Below are positions 7,953 to 16,842 of a DNA stretch of 64,000 nucleotides, in pieces (positions within the stretch are counted from its first letter, which is position 1; each line of letters begins with the position of its first letter). Source of the DNA: an uncultured Woeseiaceae bacterium (lineage in GTDB: Bacteria > Pseudomonadota > Gammaproteobacteria > Steroidobacterales > Woeseiaceae); NCBI GenBank assembly GCA_945788625.1, contig CALZMQ010000014.1:1-64000 (forward strand), written 5' to 3'. The notes beneath the pieces were generated by a model, which saw nothing but the letters and a program-made list of their open reading frames with translations, ran no database searches and was not told the DNA's origin. A program made the translations under genes and the position numbers.

Positions 7953-10220
7953 ATGTATCGTTCTTTCACCGGATTCGCAAAGCTGGCCGCAGTATTGTTG
8001 ACCTCTGCTTTGTTGTTTGCATGCAGTGGCGACACGGGTCCGGCAGGTCCGGCCGGCGCGCCTGGTACAGCCGGGCCTCCCGGACCGGGCGGTCCGCCGG
8101 GTCCTTCGGGCTCCGCAACCGTGCCGATTTCGTCGGTCGACAAGATCAACGTTTCGTTTGACAGCGTGTCGGTTCCTGCTGGCGGTGGTGTTCCGACAGT
8201 CGTAATGCGCCTGAACGACGACCTCGGTTTCGGCATCACCGGCCTGCCCGCCAACGCGGTCGGCTTCACACTGGCGCAACTCTCGCCAGGGCAGAATGGC
8301 GGCTCGAGCGAATGGCAGTCCTATCCCACCCGGACGAGCAACGGTATCCCCAACGCACAGGCAACCACCGAATCCGGCAGTGCCGGGACTTACGTGGATA
8401 ATGGCGACGGTACATATACCTACACGTTCGCCCAGGCCCTTACGGCCTACGCGGGCGGACCGACCTTCAGCGACACCAAGACACATCGCCTCGGCGTCGA
8501 AATCCGCACCAATCGGTTCCTGCCGGAGAACATCCCGGCGAACAATGCGCCATTCGATTTCGTGCCGGCAGGCGGCCTGCCCACAGAGACACGCCTGATT
8601 GTCAATAACGCTGCATGCAATGCCTGCCATGACAATCTCGAACTGCATGGCGAGGCCAGGTTCGACGTCGAGTATTGCGTCACCTGCCACAACCCCTACT
8701 CGATCGACGGCGACACGGCGACCGAAGCCTGGGGCGGCTCGGTGGACATGAAAGTCATGATCCACAAGATCCACTTCGGCGAAAACCTCACCAACGGCTA
8801 TTTCGTCGTCGGCTTCGGCAACCGGCTGCACGATTATTCAAATATCCGATTCACGCAGGACGTCAGGAATTGCACGACCTGTCACCAGGAATCCGATCCC
8901 ACGGTGCCGCAGGCCAGCAACTGGCGGCTTGTACAGAATCGTGCCACTTGCGGTACCTGTCATGACGACATCGACTTCGCCGGAGGCGGTCACCCGAACG
9001 GCCTGGTATTCACCGACGACACGCTTTGCGTCGAGTGCCACGGGGATTCGTCGACGATAGCCGGCGGCGCATTCCGCGTAGCAACCGTGCACACGCTTGC
9101 CGAAGCGGAAGCCGCCAAGGCATTCGAGTACGAGGTTGTCAGCGTTGCCAACACGGCGCCTGGCGATATGCCCACGGTGCGCATCCGCGTTCTCGATCCC
9201 ACCGACCCGAATTACGCGACGGACCCCGGCAGCACGGCGTACGATCTGAATGACCCGAACAGTCCGTTCCAGGTCGGAAGCTCGCGGCTGCGTGTCGACA
9301 TCGCCTGGACCAGTGACGAATTCGGCAATCTCGATCCGAACGACATACTGGCCAGGGCGCCGGATTCCGGTGCACCGTTTGCGCCGATTACGATCGACTT
9401 CAAGAGCGGCGCCGTCAACGTGGGCAACAACGTCTTCGAGAAATCGGCGACGGCGATGATCCCCACGGGCATTACGGGCTCCGGCGCTGCCATTCTCGAA
9501 GGGCGCCCACAGGTCGACCTCGGCAATGGACTCGAGTCCCTGTCCGTTGCCGGCAGCGGCATCAGTTTCCCGATTACCGACGCAGTCGCTCAGAACCGTC
9601 GCCAGGTCGTCGACATCGACAAGTGCAACGACTGCCACAAGACGCTCGCGTTGCATGGCGACAACCGCGTCGGCAATACCGAACTGTGCGCCACTTGCCA
9701 CAACCCCAACGCGACCGACGTACAACAGCGCGGTGTCGTTGCGACGGCATGTTTCGACGAACTCGGCACCGTTGAAGAGTCCATCGACTTGAAGCGCATG
9801 GTGCACAGGATCCATGCGGGCAACGTAGGAATCTGCGGCTATCGCAACAGCGCGCACGACTACAACGGCGTCGTCTATCCCGGCCGCCTGAACAATTGCG
9901 AAGGCTGCCACCTCGCAGGTACCTACTACCCGGTAGACCCGGCAGCGGTCCTGGCGACCACGATCGACACGGGCACGGATCGTTCGTCCCTGCTCGACGA
10001 CGTAGCGATCTCGCCGAACACCGCCGTGTGCTCAAGCTGTCACACGAGTAGCCTCGCGGCGAATCACATGATCCAGAATGGCGGTGACTTTGCGGCTGGC
10101 AAGGATGACAGCGGTGCGTTGTCATCGTTCGGCAGCGAGACCTGCCAGCTCTGTCACGGCCCGGGAGCAAGCGCCGACACAGCCGTCATGCATGACGTTA
10201 GCGGATTCGAGTTCAACTAA
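7953..10220 (+). CDS. mtrC: OmcA/MtrC-family decaheme outer-surface lipoprotein cytochrome
   Basis: 755 residues from the ATG at 7953, chosen because it begins a lipoprotein signal (LLFAC, lipidated Cys24) and follows AAGGGG by 8 bases; an upstream in-frame ATG at 7833 would bury the signal. Residues 29-54 are a collagen-like run of Gly-X-Y triplets (GPAGPAGAPG...). Two beta-rich/pentaheme halves follow: hemes CNACH, CVTCH, CTTCH, CGTCH, CVECH, then CNDCH, CATCH, CEGCH, CSSCH, CQLCH, ten in all. VDMKVMIHKIHFGE and the similar IDLKRMVHRIHAG are the conserved repeats of the OmcA/MtrC family. Known role: terminal cytochrome exchanging electrons with minerals, shuttles or other cells. First gene of the mtrCAB operon; its stop overlaps the mtrA start (TAATG). 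Confidence 0.93.
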   Translation: MYRSFTGFAKLAAVLLTSALLFACSGDTGPAGPAGAPGTAGPPGPGGPPGPSGSATVPISSVDKINVSFDSVSVPAGGGVPTVVMRLNDDLGFGITGLPANAVGFTLAQLSPGQNGGSSEWQSYPTRTSNGIPNAQATTESGSAGTYVDNGDGTYTYTFAQALTAYAGGPTFSDTKTHRLGVEIRTNRFLPENIPANNAPFDFVPAGGLPTETRLIVNNAACNACHDNLELHGEARFDVEYCVTCHNPYSIDGDTATEAWGGSVDMKVMIHKIHFGENLTNGYFVVGFGNRLHDYSNIRFTQDVRNCTTCHQESDPTVPQASNWRLVQNRATCGTCHDDIDFAGGGHPNGLVFTDDTLCVECHGDSSTIAGGAFRVATVHTLAEAEAAKAFEYEVVSVANTAPGDMPTVRIRVLDPTDPNYATDPGSTAYDLNDPNSPFQVGSSRLRVDIAWTSDEFGNLDPNDILARAPDSGAPFAPITIDFKSGAVNVGNNVFEKSATAMIPTGITGSGAAILEGRPQVDLGNGLESLSVAGSGISFPITDAVAQNRRQVVDIDKCNDCHKTLALHGDNRVGNTELCATCHNPNATDVQQRGVVATACFDELGTVEESIDLKRMVHRIHAGNVGICGYRNSAHDYNGVVYPGRLNNCEGCHLAGTYYPVDPAAVLATTIDTGTDRSSLLDDVAISPNTAVCSSCHTSSLAANHMIQNGGDFAAGKDDSGALSSFGSETCQLCHGPGASADTAVMHDVSGFEFN

Positions 10221-11185
10221 TGTCGGCGACTACAGAGCGTCGGCGGCGCGGCGGCCCGCTCCTGCTGGCGATAGCCCTGGCGGCTATCGCCACGCCGGCC
10301 GTCGTTTCGTCGCAGGGCACAGACGAGACCGCGGAACCGCCGAAATACAGCCGCAAGGGCGCGGACACCTGTTTCCAGTGCCACGACGACCAGGCAGTCC
10401 TCGCCGTTTTTCGCAGCAAACACGCGATGCCGAGCGATCCGGACTCTCCTTTCGGTCATGGACAGTTGCAATGCGAATCCTGCCACGGGCCGGGCGGTGA
10501 TCACGCCGGCCGGGTCCGGCGGGGCCAGGAACGTCCGCCGGTCGTCAGGTTCGGGTCGGACAGCGGCACGCCCGTTGCTGAACAGAACGCGTACTGCGTC
10601 GATTGTCACCTGGCGAATACGGGATTTGCCTGGCACGGCAGCGGCCACGATGAAAACACGGTCGCCTGCGCCGATTGTCACACGAGCCACAGCGAGCGCG
10701 ACCCCGTGCTTGCCATTGCCACACAGGCCGAGGTGTGCTTCGACTGCCACCAGCAACAACGCACGCAATCCATGAAGCCGTATGCGCATCCGTTGCGGCA
10801 CGGCAAAATGGCCTGCAGCGGCTGCCACGATACGCATGGCGACACGGCGGACAGCCTGCTTGCGCGGCAGACGAACAACGACACGTGCTTTGACTGTCAT
10901 GCCGAAATGCGCGGACCCTATCTATGGGAGCACGCGCCGGCTGCTGAGGATTGCGGCAATTGCCACGACCCGCACGGCTCGAACTATCCGGGCATGCTGA
11001 GCATGCGGGCACCGATGCTGTGTCAAAGCTGTCATTCACAGGCCGGACACCCGAGCCTGCCGCAAGACGCACGCGGCCTGCCTTCGGGTACTCCTTCCCA
11101 ATTCCTGCTGGGCCAGACCTGCATGAACTGTCACGACCAGGTGCACGGTTCGAATCACCCGTCCGGCTCGAAGCTGATGCGCTAG
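10220..11185 (+). CDS. mtrA: MtrA/DmsE-family periplasmic decaheme cytochrome c
   Basis: 321 residues: signal peptide (about 1-31, ending VVSSQ), then ten CXXCH motifs (CFQCH, CESCH, CVDCH, CADCH, CFDCH, CSGCH, CFDCH, CGNCH, CQSCH, CMNCH). Length and spacing match MtrA, DmsE and PioA, which form an elongated heme wire inserted into the MtrB barrel. Family landmarks include the CESCHGPGGDHAG segment and the C-terminal LGQTCMNCHDQVHGSNHPSG. It overlaps the mtrC stop by one base and lies 12 bases before mtrB, so the trio is one transcript. Predicted job: carry electrons from periplasmic carriers through the outer membrane to the surface decaheme protein, or in reverse during oxidation of an extracellular donor. 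Confidence 0.95.
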   Translation: MSATTERRRRGGPLLLAIALAAIATPAVVSSQGTDETAEPPKYSRKGADTCFQCHDDQAVLAVFRSKHAMPSDPDSPFGHGQLQCESCHGPGGDHAGRVRRGQERPPVVRFGSDSGTPVAEQNAYCVDCHLANTGFAWHGSGHDENTVACADCHTSHSERDPVLAIATQAEVCFDCHQQQRTQSMKPYAHPLRHGKMACSGCHDTHGDTADSLLARQTNNDTCFDCHAEMRGPYLWEHAPAAEDCGNCHDPHGSNYPGMLSMRAPMLCQSCHSQAGHPSLPQDARGLPSGTPSQFLLGQTCMNCHDQVHGSNHPSGSKLMR

Positions 11186-11197
11186 GAGCAGGCACCG

Positions 11198-13327
11198 ATG
11201 TTGAAGCGAACGACTACAGTTTTTCACGCACTCGTCGCAGCGTTAGTTGCAGCGCCAATCGTATTGCTACCAGGCCTCGTCAACGCGCAGGTGGACACCA
11301 GCGACTGGTTGTGCGAGTCCTGCCCGTTCGACGAAGGCGCCAGGGGACACTACGAAGTCGGTGCCACGAGCGTCAGCGATGATGCGGCCCGATTCGGCAA
11401 TGCCAGCGGCTACGACACCGAAGGCGCCTACGCCAACGTCGATGGCAGCGGGCGCTATACGAGCGACGGCTACCGCCTGGACTGGTACGTCGAGGACCTG
11501 GGTCTCGACTCACGCATCATTGCAATCGACGGCGGCCGGCAGGGTTCGTTCGGATTCCATGTCGGTTACAGCGATGTGGTGTATCGGCGATTCGACACCA
11601 CGCAGACCGTGTTCAACCCATCGACCACCGACACGCTGACATTGCCGGCCGGCTGGGTTCGCGCAGGCACGACGACAGACTTCACGCAACTCTCATCGTC
11701 GTTACGCCGTCAGAACATCGGCACCGACCGGCAGATCGTCGACCTCGGCGCCAACTGGAAACCCGCCGCAGCGTTTCGCGTGTTCGCGGATTTCCGGCGC
11801 CAGACAAAGGACGGCATCGATATTTCGAGCGGCTCGAACTACACGCAGGCACCGTTTCTGCCGCGCTGGATCGACTACGAGACCGACCAGGTCGACGCCG
11901 GTATTCAGTACGGCACGAATCGCGCCAACCTGACGCTTGCGTACTACGGATCTTATTTCACCAATCACCACGCTTCCCTGACCTGGGACACACCGTTCGC
12001 AACGTCACCCGGCGCCGAGCTGTTTCGGATGGCGGTCGCGCCTGACAACGACTATCAGCAAATCTCGCTGTCCGGCGCGTACCGCGCAACGGCGCTGGAC
12101 ACGGTCGTCGCATTCAATGTCGCATCGGGGAGCGGCGAACAAAACGAGACGCTGCTGCCGTACACGATCAACCCCAACGTGGTCGCAAGCAGCCTGCCGC
12201 GCAATTCCCTCGACGCAGAGGTCGACACGAGCAACTACGCGCTCACCATCACGTCACGACCGTTCCCGAAAGGGCGTATCAAGTTCTCCTATCGTCACGA
12301 TGAGCGTGATAACAAGACGCTGCAATCGGACTGGAGCCGAGTCATCGTGGACTTTTTCGACTCGGGAGAATTCGAACCTAACGTGCCTTACAGCTTCGAG
12401 CGCTCGACCATCAGCCTGAGCGGCGAACTAGTGATGTGGAAGGACATCCGCGTTTCCGGCGGCTACGACCGCAAGGAAATCGAGCGCGATTTTCAGGAAG
12501 TCGCGAAGCAGACCATCGATGCCGGCTGGGGGCAGGTGCGCTGGCGGCCGCTGGCGTGGCTGGACCTGAGATTCAAGGGCGGAGCTTCCGAACGCGATAT
12601 CGACCGTTACGACGAATCGATCGCCGTCAGTCTCGGCCAGAATCCCCTGCTGCGCAAATACAATCTCGCGTACCGCTATCGCAGCTATGGCGAATTGATT
12701 GCATCGATCACGCCGGTCGAATCGCCGCTGTCGCTCAGCACGACAGTGCTGTTTGCCGATGACCGCTACAACAAGTCGTTGCTGGGAATGACGGATAGCG
12801 AGGAATTGCGCGCCACTGCCGACATCAACTGGGCCGTGTCGGACAATGCGTCCGTTTATCTCGTCGTCGGCCACGAAGCGATTGACGCCCTTCAACTCGG
12901 CAGCGAGCAGTTCGATGCCTGGGACTGGAGCGCCACGCATGAAGACAGCTTCAGTCACGTCGGCGCCGGTTTTCACTGGCGGCAGGCAGAGGGCAAGTAC
13001 CAACTGCGTTTCGACTACAACCGCGGTGACGGCAACACCCGCATCGACGTCTTCAGCCTCAGTGGCGGCCAGAGCCGCCTGCCGGATCTCGAATCGACGC
13101 TCGATTCAGCAACGATCGAAGCCACCTATCGTTGGAACGACCGGTGGACAGGTACATTTGACCTGCGCTACGAGAGCTTCGATCTCACCGACTGGGCACT
13201 CGTCTCACCGACGACCTTACCGACGATATTGACGCTGGGCGCACAACCCTATAATTACGATGTCTGGGCACTCGGTGTGAGTGTCCGCTACAGCTTCGGC
13301 GGCGACGAGATCTCGCTCGCCGAATAA
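11198..13327 (+). CDS. mtrB: MtrB/PioB-family outer-membrane beta-barrel
   Basis: 709 residues: signal peptide (about 1-30, cleavage after VNA), then a mature N-terminus with a CESC motif (Cys39 and Cys42), the CXXC that distinguishes many MtrB proteins. The rest is alternating amphipathic strands with frequent aromatic ends (for example RYTSDGYRLDWYVEDLG, GRIKFSYRHDER), closing with a strand rich in YSFGG and an acidic end. MtrB/PioB is a large barrel that sheathes MtrA and holds the surface cytochrome. Third gene of the operon, 12 bases after mtrA and followed by a strong hairpin terminator. Because the family is defined by architecture more than motif, context (mtrC-mtrA adjacent) contributes to the call. 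Confidence 0.92.
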   Translation: MLKRTTTVFHALVAALVAAPIVLLPGLVNAQVDTSDWLCESCPFDEGARGHYEVGATSVSDDAARFGNASGYDTEGAYANVDGSGRYTSDGYRLDWYVEDLGLDSRIIAIDGGRQGSFGFHVGYSDVVYRRFDTTQTVFNPSTTDTLTLPAGWVRAGTTTDFTQLSSSLRRQNIGTDRQIVDLGANWKPAAAFRVFADFRRQTKDGIDISSGSNYTQAPFLPRWIDYETDQVDAGIQYGTNRANLTLAYYGSYFTNHHASLTWDTPFATSPGAELFRMAVAPDNDYQQISLSGAYRATALDTVVAFNVASGSGEQNETLLPYTINPNVVASSLPRNSLDAEVDTSNYALTITSRPFPKGRIKFSYRHDERDNKTLQSDWSRVIVDFFDSGEFEPNVPYSFERSTISLSGELVMWKDIRVSGGYDRKEIERDFQEVAKQTIDAGWGQVRWRPLAWLDLRFKGGASERDIDRYDESIAVSLGQNPLLRKYNLAYRYRSYGELIASITPVESPLSLSTTVLFADDRYNKSLLGMTDSEELRATADINWAVSDNASVYLVVGHEAIDALQLGSEQFDAWDWSATHEDSFSHVGAGFHWRQAEGKYQLRFDYNRGDGNTRIDVFSLSGGQSRLPDLESTLDSATIEATYRWNDRWTGTFDLRYESFDLTDWALVSPTTLPTILTLGAQPYNYDVWALGVSVRYSFGGDEISLAE

Positions 13328-13361
13328 CAGGCCTCGCCCCCCTAAAGAGGCTGACATGATT

Positions 13362-13391
13362 TGCCCGGTGGTCAACACCGGGCATTTTTTT
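13362..13391 (+). terminator. Rho-independent terminator of the mtrCAB operon
   Basis: A perfect 9-bp stem, TGCCCGGTG at 13362-13370 and CACCGGGCA at 13376-13384, closes a 5-base loop and is followed by seven T residues (13385-13391). It starts 34 bases after the mtrB stop. The opposite strand lacks a comparable U-tract, so it acts on rightward transcription only. Confidence 0.9.
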
Positions 13392-13397
13392 GATGTA

Positions 13398-14423
13398 TTA
13401 CGCGGCGATGCCGGTAAGGCCGAGCTTCTCCGCCAGGAACGCCCGAAACTCCGACTTGGCTGCAGGATCAATGACGTTGATACCCCTGAGGCCGGTCAGT
13501 CGTCGCAGCAGCTCCACCGCGGCCGATGTGGTCGTCGCCGGACCCGTTACGAGGTCGGGCGTCAAACCGAAGGCTTTTTGCACACCGACGACGGCGTACG
13601 GATCCGATGCACTCAGAACGACGCACACGATATTGTCACCCAACTCGTCCACAAGCGCGGCGCCGTTGTAGGGTTCCAACGGCGACGCGCCGGCTTCGAC
13701 GACCAGCAGGTCCGGCCCGCGGCTGTTGATGTGGCTCAACAGCGGGCGTATCGCCTCGCGGAAGACCTGTTCAGGCACGACTGTGGACGGTAAGCCGGCG
13801 TCGACAAAATCATAGATCTCTCGCGCACCGGTCTTGAGGAAGCTCAGGATGTCCCGATATCGGCCGGCGCCAGTGAGTTTCGAGCCGATAACGAACAGGC
13901 CCGCACGATCCAGCTCCTTGCAGACGCGCCGGCCCGTCGTAGTCTTGCCGGCCGACATCGACGTGCCGACGATCAGAAGCGTCGGGACCGAGAATTCGTG
14001 TTTGTCGTCGCGAATCGCGAAGTCGGACATGAGTACTTTGCGTCCACCGCGCAAAAGATGGCCCCTGTACGCGAGCGACAGCGGATCGGGTAATATTGAC
14101 GAAAAAGACGTGTACAGACCCAGCAATCCGGCGCTGGTGAGCGCGTGCATGCAGCCATCGTCGCCAACGTCGGACCACCGGCCGACGCCCTCCAGCGTCG
14201 CCGCGCGCTCTCCCAATGCACCAACCACCCAGTCGCCCTGTTCCACCTTGACCATGTGGCCAATGCGATCCTCGACGTGGTAGAGCGCCGTGCGAGTGCC
14301 AATGACTTCACATTCGACATAGTCACCGGAAGCCCACTCCGACCGCGGCAAGTTCTTCACCTCGAAATTGCTGTTCCTGAAATCAGCGATACGTGCCAGC
14401 GATCCGTAGACTCTCGTACTCAT
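13398..14423 (-). CDS. P-loop NTPase of uncertain function (distantly DUF1611-like)
   Basis: 341 residues. The N-terminal third (about 1-115) is beta-rich and unassigned. The C-terminal domain starts with SVPTLLIVGTSMSAGKTTTG, a Walker A-type loop (GTSMSAGKTT, near residue 155), followed by a switch-like FVIGSKLTGAG, then DLLVVEAGASPLEPYNGAAL and VVLSASDPYAVVG. The VEAGAS.LEPYNG segment recalls the VEGQGSL.HP.Y.G motif of DUF1611 proteins and dethiobiotin-synthetase-like ATPases; this likeness is from memory and weak. It is the last gene of a compact leftward operon with an M20 peptidase and a flavin-reductase-domain protein, suggesting ATP-dependent chemistry on an amino-acid-like compound. 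No substrate can be named. Confidence 0.55.
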   Translation of the reverse strand: MSTRVYGSLARIADFRNSNFEVKNLPRSEWASGDYVECEVIGTRTALYHVEDRIGHMVKVEQGDWVVGALGERAATLEGVGRWSDVGDDGCMHALTSAGLLGLYTSFSSILPDPLSLAYRGHLLRGGRKVLMSDFAIRDDKHEFSVPTLLIVGTSMSAGKTTTGRRVCKELDRAGLFVIGSKLTGAGRYRDILSFLKTGAREIYDFVDAGLPSTVVPEQVFREAIRPLLSHINSRGPDLLVVEAGASPLEPYNGAALVDELGDNIVCVVLSASDPYAVVGVQKAFGLTPDLVTGPATTTSAAVELLRRLTGLRGINVIDPAAKSEFRAFLAEKLGLTGIAA

Positions 14424-14438
14424 TGTCGCCTCCGTCTG

Positions 14439-15602
14439 CTATTGCTCCATCGGCGGTGCTATCAACAACATGGTTATCAATGCAGCCCGTTCAAGGGTCT
14501 TGTCGACAAGCAGGTGCTCATGCGCCGCGTGCGCACCGTCGCCCACTGGGCCAAGCCCATCGAGCGTTGCCGTGAACTGGCTGGTAGTATTGCCATCGGA
14601 ACCGCCTCCTGCACGCGTCTCGTGCAACTCGAAACCAAGTGCAGTGCCGGCCTGCCTGGCCACCATCCACAGCGCCCTGTTTCGCGGTGTCGACTCCATG
14701 GACGGTCTGCCGATGCTGCCTTCAATGTGCAACCTGACGTCGGGCGACGTCGGTTGCAGGCCATGTATCGTGCGCTCGATTTCCTCGCCTGCCGCAACGC
14801 TGGGCACCCGCACGTCGACCACGGCTTTGCTGTGGGGCGCAATCACATTGGGCTGGATGCCACCATCGATGGTCCCGACGTTGACTGTGATGCCGCGTTC
14901 GACGTCATTCAGCGCAAATAAATTCTGGATGACATGCGATAACTCGAGAATCGCGCTTGCGCCGCTCTCGGGATCGAGACCGGCGTGCGCGGCCTTGCCA
15001 TGCACGGTTACGGTGAAGCGGCCGATTCCCTTGCGCTCGGTCTTGATGTCCCCACGGTCCCCCAGAGCGGGCTCCATCACCAGCGCCCGGTTGGCATGCT
15101 GGGCCAGCCATCGGATATATCGCGTCGACGTGCGACTGCCGATCTCCTCGTCCGCGTTGACGAACACGATGGGCGTCACCGGCGTTTCGAGGCCGAGCTC
15201 ACGAATCGCGCCCAGCGCCAGGACGATTTGTGCCAGGCCTCCCTTCATGTCGAATGACCCGGGCCCATGCACGACGTTGCCGTCCACGGCAAACGGCCGC
15301 TGCTCCAGGGTACCGACCGGCCATACCGTGTCGTAGTGGCCAAGCAGCAACTGGGATGGCCGGCCTTTCGGCCGATCCGCGGGAACGGCGAACACATGGC
15401 GCGGAACTTGCGAATGGCCGGTTTCACGGGAGTCGTAGCCCACACCCGCCAGCGCCAGTCTCAGGACACGACGTACTTCATCGTGCGTCTCCGGATGGGC
15501 CGACGGCGATTCGGCCTCTACGAGATTCCTGATGAGGTCGAGCATGGCTGCTCTTCGCCCAGTGACGAACTCGAGAACCGTGGCGGCTGTGGACGCGCTC
15601 AT
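14439..15602 (-). CDS. M20-family metallopeptidase (carboxypeptidase G2-like)
   Basis: 387 residues with the metal ligands of the M20 clan in order: GHYDTVWP (first His), GPGSFDMKGG (bridging Asp), NADEEIGS (catalytic Glu-Glu), MEPAL (Glu) and the late HAAHEH (His). The middle portion GIGRFTVTVHGKAAHAG is the conserved dimerisation-domain entry. No signal peptide is visible, so the enzyme is probably cytoplasmic. Family members hydrolyse amide bonds in glutamate conjugates, acylated amino acids or dipeptides; the true substrate is unknown. It lies 15 bases upstream of the P-loop gene and 7 bases downstream of the flavin-reductase gene on the same strand, consistent with one operon. Confidence 0.85.
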   Translation of the reverse strand: MSASTAATVLEFVTGRRAAMLDLIRNLVEAESPSAHPETHDEVRRVLRLALAGVGYDSRETGHSQVPRHVFAVPADRPKGRPSQLLLGHYDTVWPVGTLEQRPFAVDGNVVHGPGSFDMKGGLAQIVLALGAIRELGLETPVTPIVFVNADEEIGSRTSTRYIRWLAQHANRALVMEPALGDRGDIKTERKGIGRFTVTVHGKAAHAGLDPESGASAILELSHVIQNLFALNDVERGITVNVGTIDGGIQPNVIAPHSKAVVDVRVPSVAAGEEIERTIHGLQPTSPDVRLHIEGSIGRPSMESTPRNRALWMVARQAGTALGFELHETRAGGGSDGNTTSQFTATLDGLGPVGDGAHAAHEHLLVDKTLERAALITMLLIAPPMEQ

Positions 15603-15609
15603 ACGGAAG

Positions 15610-16224
15610 CTACTTCTTCATCGACTCCGGAAACGGAAACGCGTTCGAGCGATCGATGGTCGCGAAACGCCCCGGGGCGAGATACGCAAACAACGGCGAA
15701 TCGTGAATGGTCTCCTGATCGTCACCTTCGGCATGTCGCAGGAACTTGTCATCGGCATAGGCGGCGATAATCTCGCCGGTGATGAGGCAGTTCTCGCCAA
15801 AACCACCGATAGTCTTGTAGTGCCGGCATTCGAAAAACAGGTAACCGTCTTCGATGAACTGCCCGTGCACATATTCGGCCGGAAACGTCTTGAGGTAACC
15901 GATAACCGGTTTGCCACCACCCTCCTCCTGGCGCGGCGATGCAGCAAGACTCGCAATCAGGACCTGTGAGGGTTTCGGGTAGCTGACCGTGAATTCCCCC
16001 GTGCGATCGATATTGCTGCAGGTCGCGTGCCGCGGCGTACAGACGAAACCGAAGTAGTTCTGCCAGCCCATCGGCGTCACCATGTGCTTCGGTGCGAGAT
16101 CCAATGAGCCGTCCTCATCGGTCGTACCAATCAGGACCAACGGGGAGACGGTAAAAAACTGCTCCCAGACAGGCACGGTCGTATCGACGGTGACGAGGTT
16201 TTCCCTCGCTGAAGACTCGTTCAT
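15610..16224 (-). CDS. Flavin reductase-like, FMN-binding domain protein
   Basis: 204 residues from the ATG at 16224, which follows AGGTG at suitable spacing; an in-frame start at 16245 is less well placed. The sequence fits the split-barrel flavin reductase-like domain: SPLVLIGTTDEDGSLDLAPKHM at the start, then YFGFVCTPRHATCSNI and TGEFTVSYP, and later FFECRHYKTI and the GEIIAAYAD strand. Proteins of this fold bind FMN and reduce free flavin or act as partner reductases. First gene of the flavin reductase/M20 peptidase/P-loop operon. The proposed cytoplasmic location rests on the absence of a signal sequence. Confidence 0.8.
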   Translation of the reverse strand: MNESSARENLVTVDTTVPVWEQFFTVSPLVLIGTTDEDGSLDLAPKHMVTPMGWQNYFGFVCTPRHATCSNIDRTGEFTVSYPKPSQVLIASLAASPRQEEGGGKPVIGYLKTFPAEYVHGQFIEDGYLFFECRHYKTIGGFGENCLITGEIIAAYADDKFLRHAEGDDQETIHDSPLFAYLAPGRFATIDRSNAFPFPESMKK

Positions 16225-16385
16225 GGCATCACCTGCAATAAGCACCCCCCATGATCAAGCTTATAGCAGGACAGATCGATGCAAATAGGTAATTGCCCTA
16301 CTCGGGCGGCGCGTTTCCCGAAATCCCGTGCAGGGGCCGGCCACGCCGCTGTTCTGATATAGTCGCGAATTCAAAGGAGCCCTAC

Positions 16386-16814
16386 ATGAGTCAAGCCAAG
16401 TCAGGCGATACAGTAAGAATTCATTACACCGGGACGCTGTCGGACGGTACCCAGTTCGACAGTTCGGCCGGCCGCGACCCACTCGAGTTTGCGCTCGGCG
16501 GTGGCCAGGTAATTCCGGGTTTCGACAATGCCGTGGACGGCATGTCGGTCGGCGATTCCAAGACCGTCACCATCGCGCCCGATGACGCTTACGGACCGCG
16601 GCACGATCAACTCGTGCAGGAGGTGCCCCGAAGCGCCCTGCCCGAGGACATGGAGCCCGAGGTCGGCATGCATTTGCAGAGCCAGAGCCCGGACGGACAG
16701 GTCATGAACCTCGTCATCACCGAGGTTGCCGAATCGTCGATCACCCTGGATGCGAATCACCCCTTGTCTGGCCAAGATCTGACGTTCGCGATAGAACTCG
16801 TCGAAATCGTCTGA
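16386..16814 (+). CDS. FKBP-type peptidyl-prolyl cis-trans isomerase (SlyD-like)
   Basis: 142 residues from the ATG at 16386, six bases after AAGGAG. The FKBP core is clear: VRIHYTGTLSDGTQFDSS, then PLEFALGGGQVIPGFDNAVDGM and VGDSKTVTIAPDDAYGPR, followed by an insert-in-flap segment and LAGQ-like HPLSGQDLTFAIELVEI. This short form resembles SlyD and FkpB, prolyl isomerases and chaperones; SlyD is known to assist nickel insertion into hydrogenase. It lacks the His/Cys-rich nickel-binding tail of E. coli SlyD. Placement 28 bases before hypA makes a role in hydrogenase metallocentre assembly plausible, though many genomes carry this protein for general folding. Confidence 0.9.
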   Translation: MSQAKSGDTVRIHYTGTLSDGTQFDSSAGRDPLEFALGGGQVIPGFDNAVDGMSVGDSKTVTIAPDDAYGPRHDQLVQEVPRSALPEDMEPEVGMHLQSQSPDGQVMNLVITEVAESSITLDANHPLSGQDLTFAIELVEIV

Positions 16815-16842
16815 CTGCGTCACGCCGGCCGGCGTCCGATTC

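Noticed and set aside
8838..9911. Minus-strand open frame (357 codons) inside mtrC
   Set aside because: Opposite a gene with ten heme motifs and OmcA/MtrC repeats; no independent evidence.
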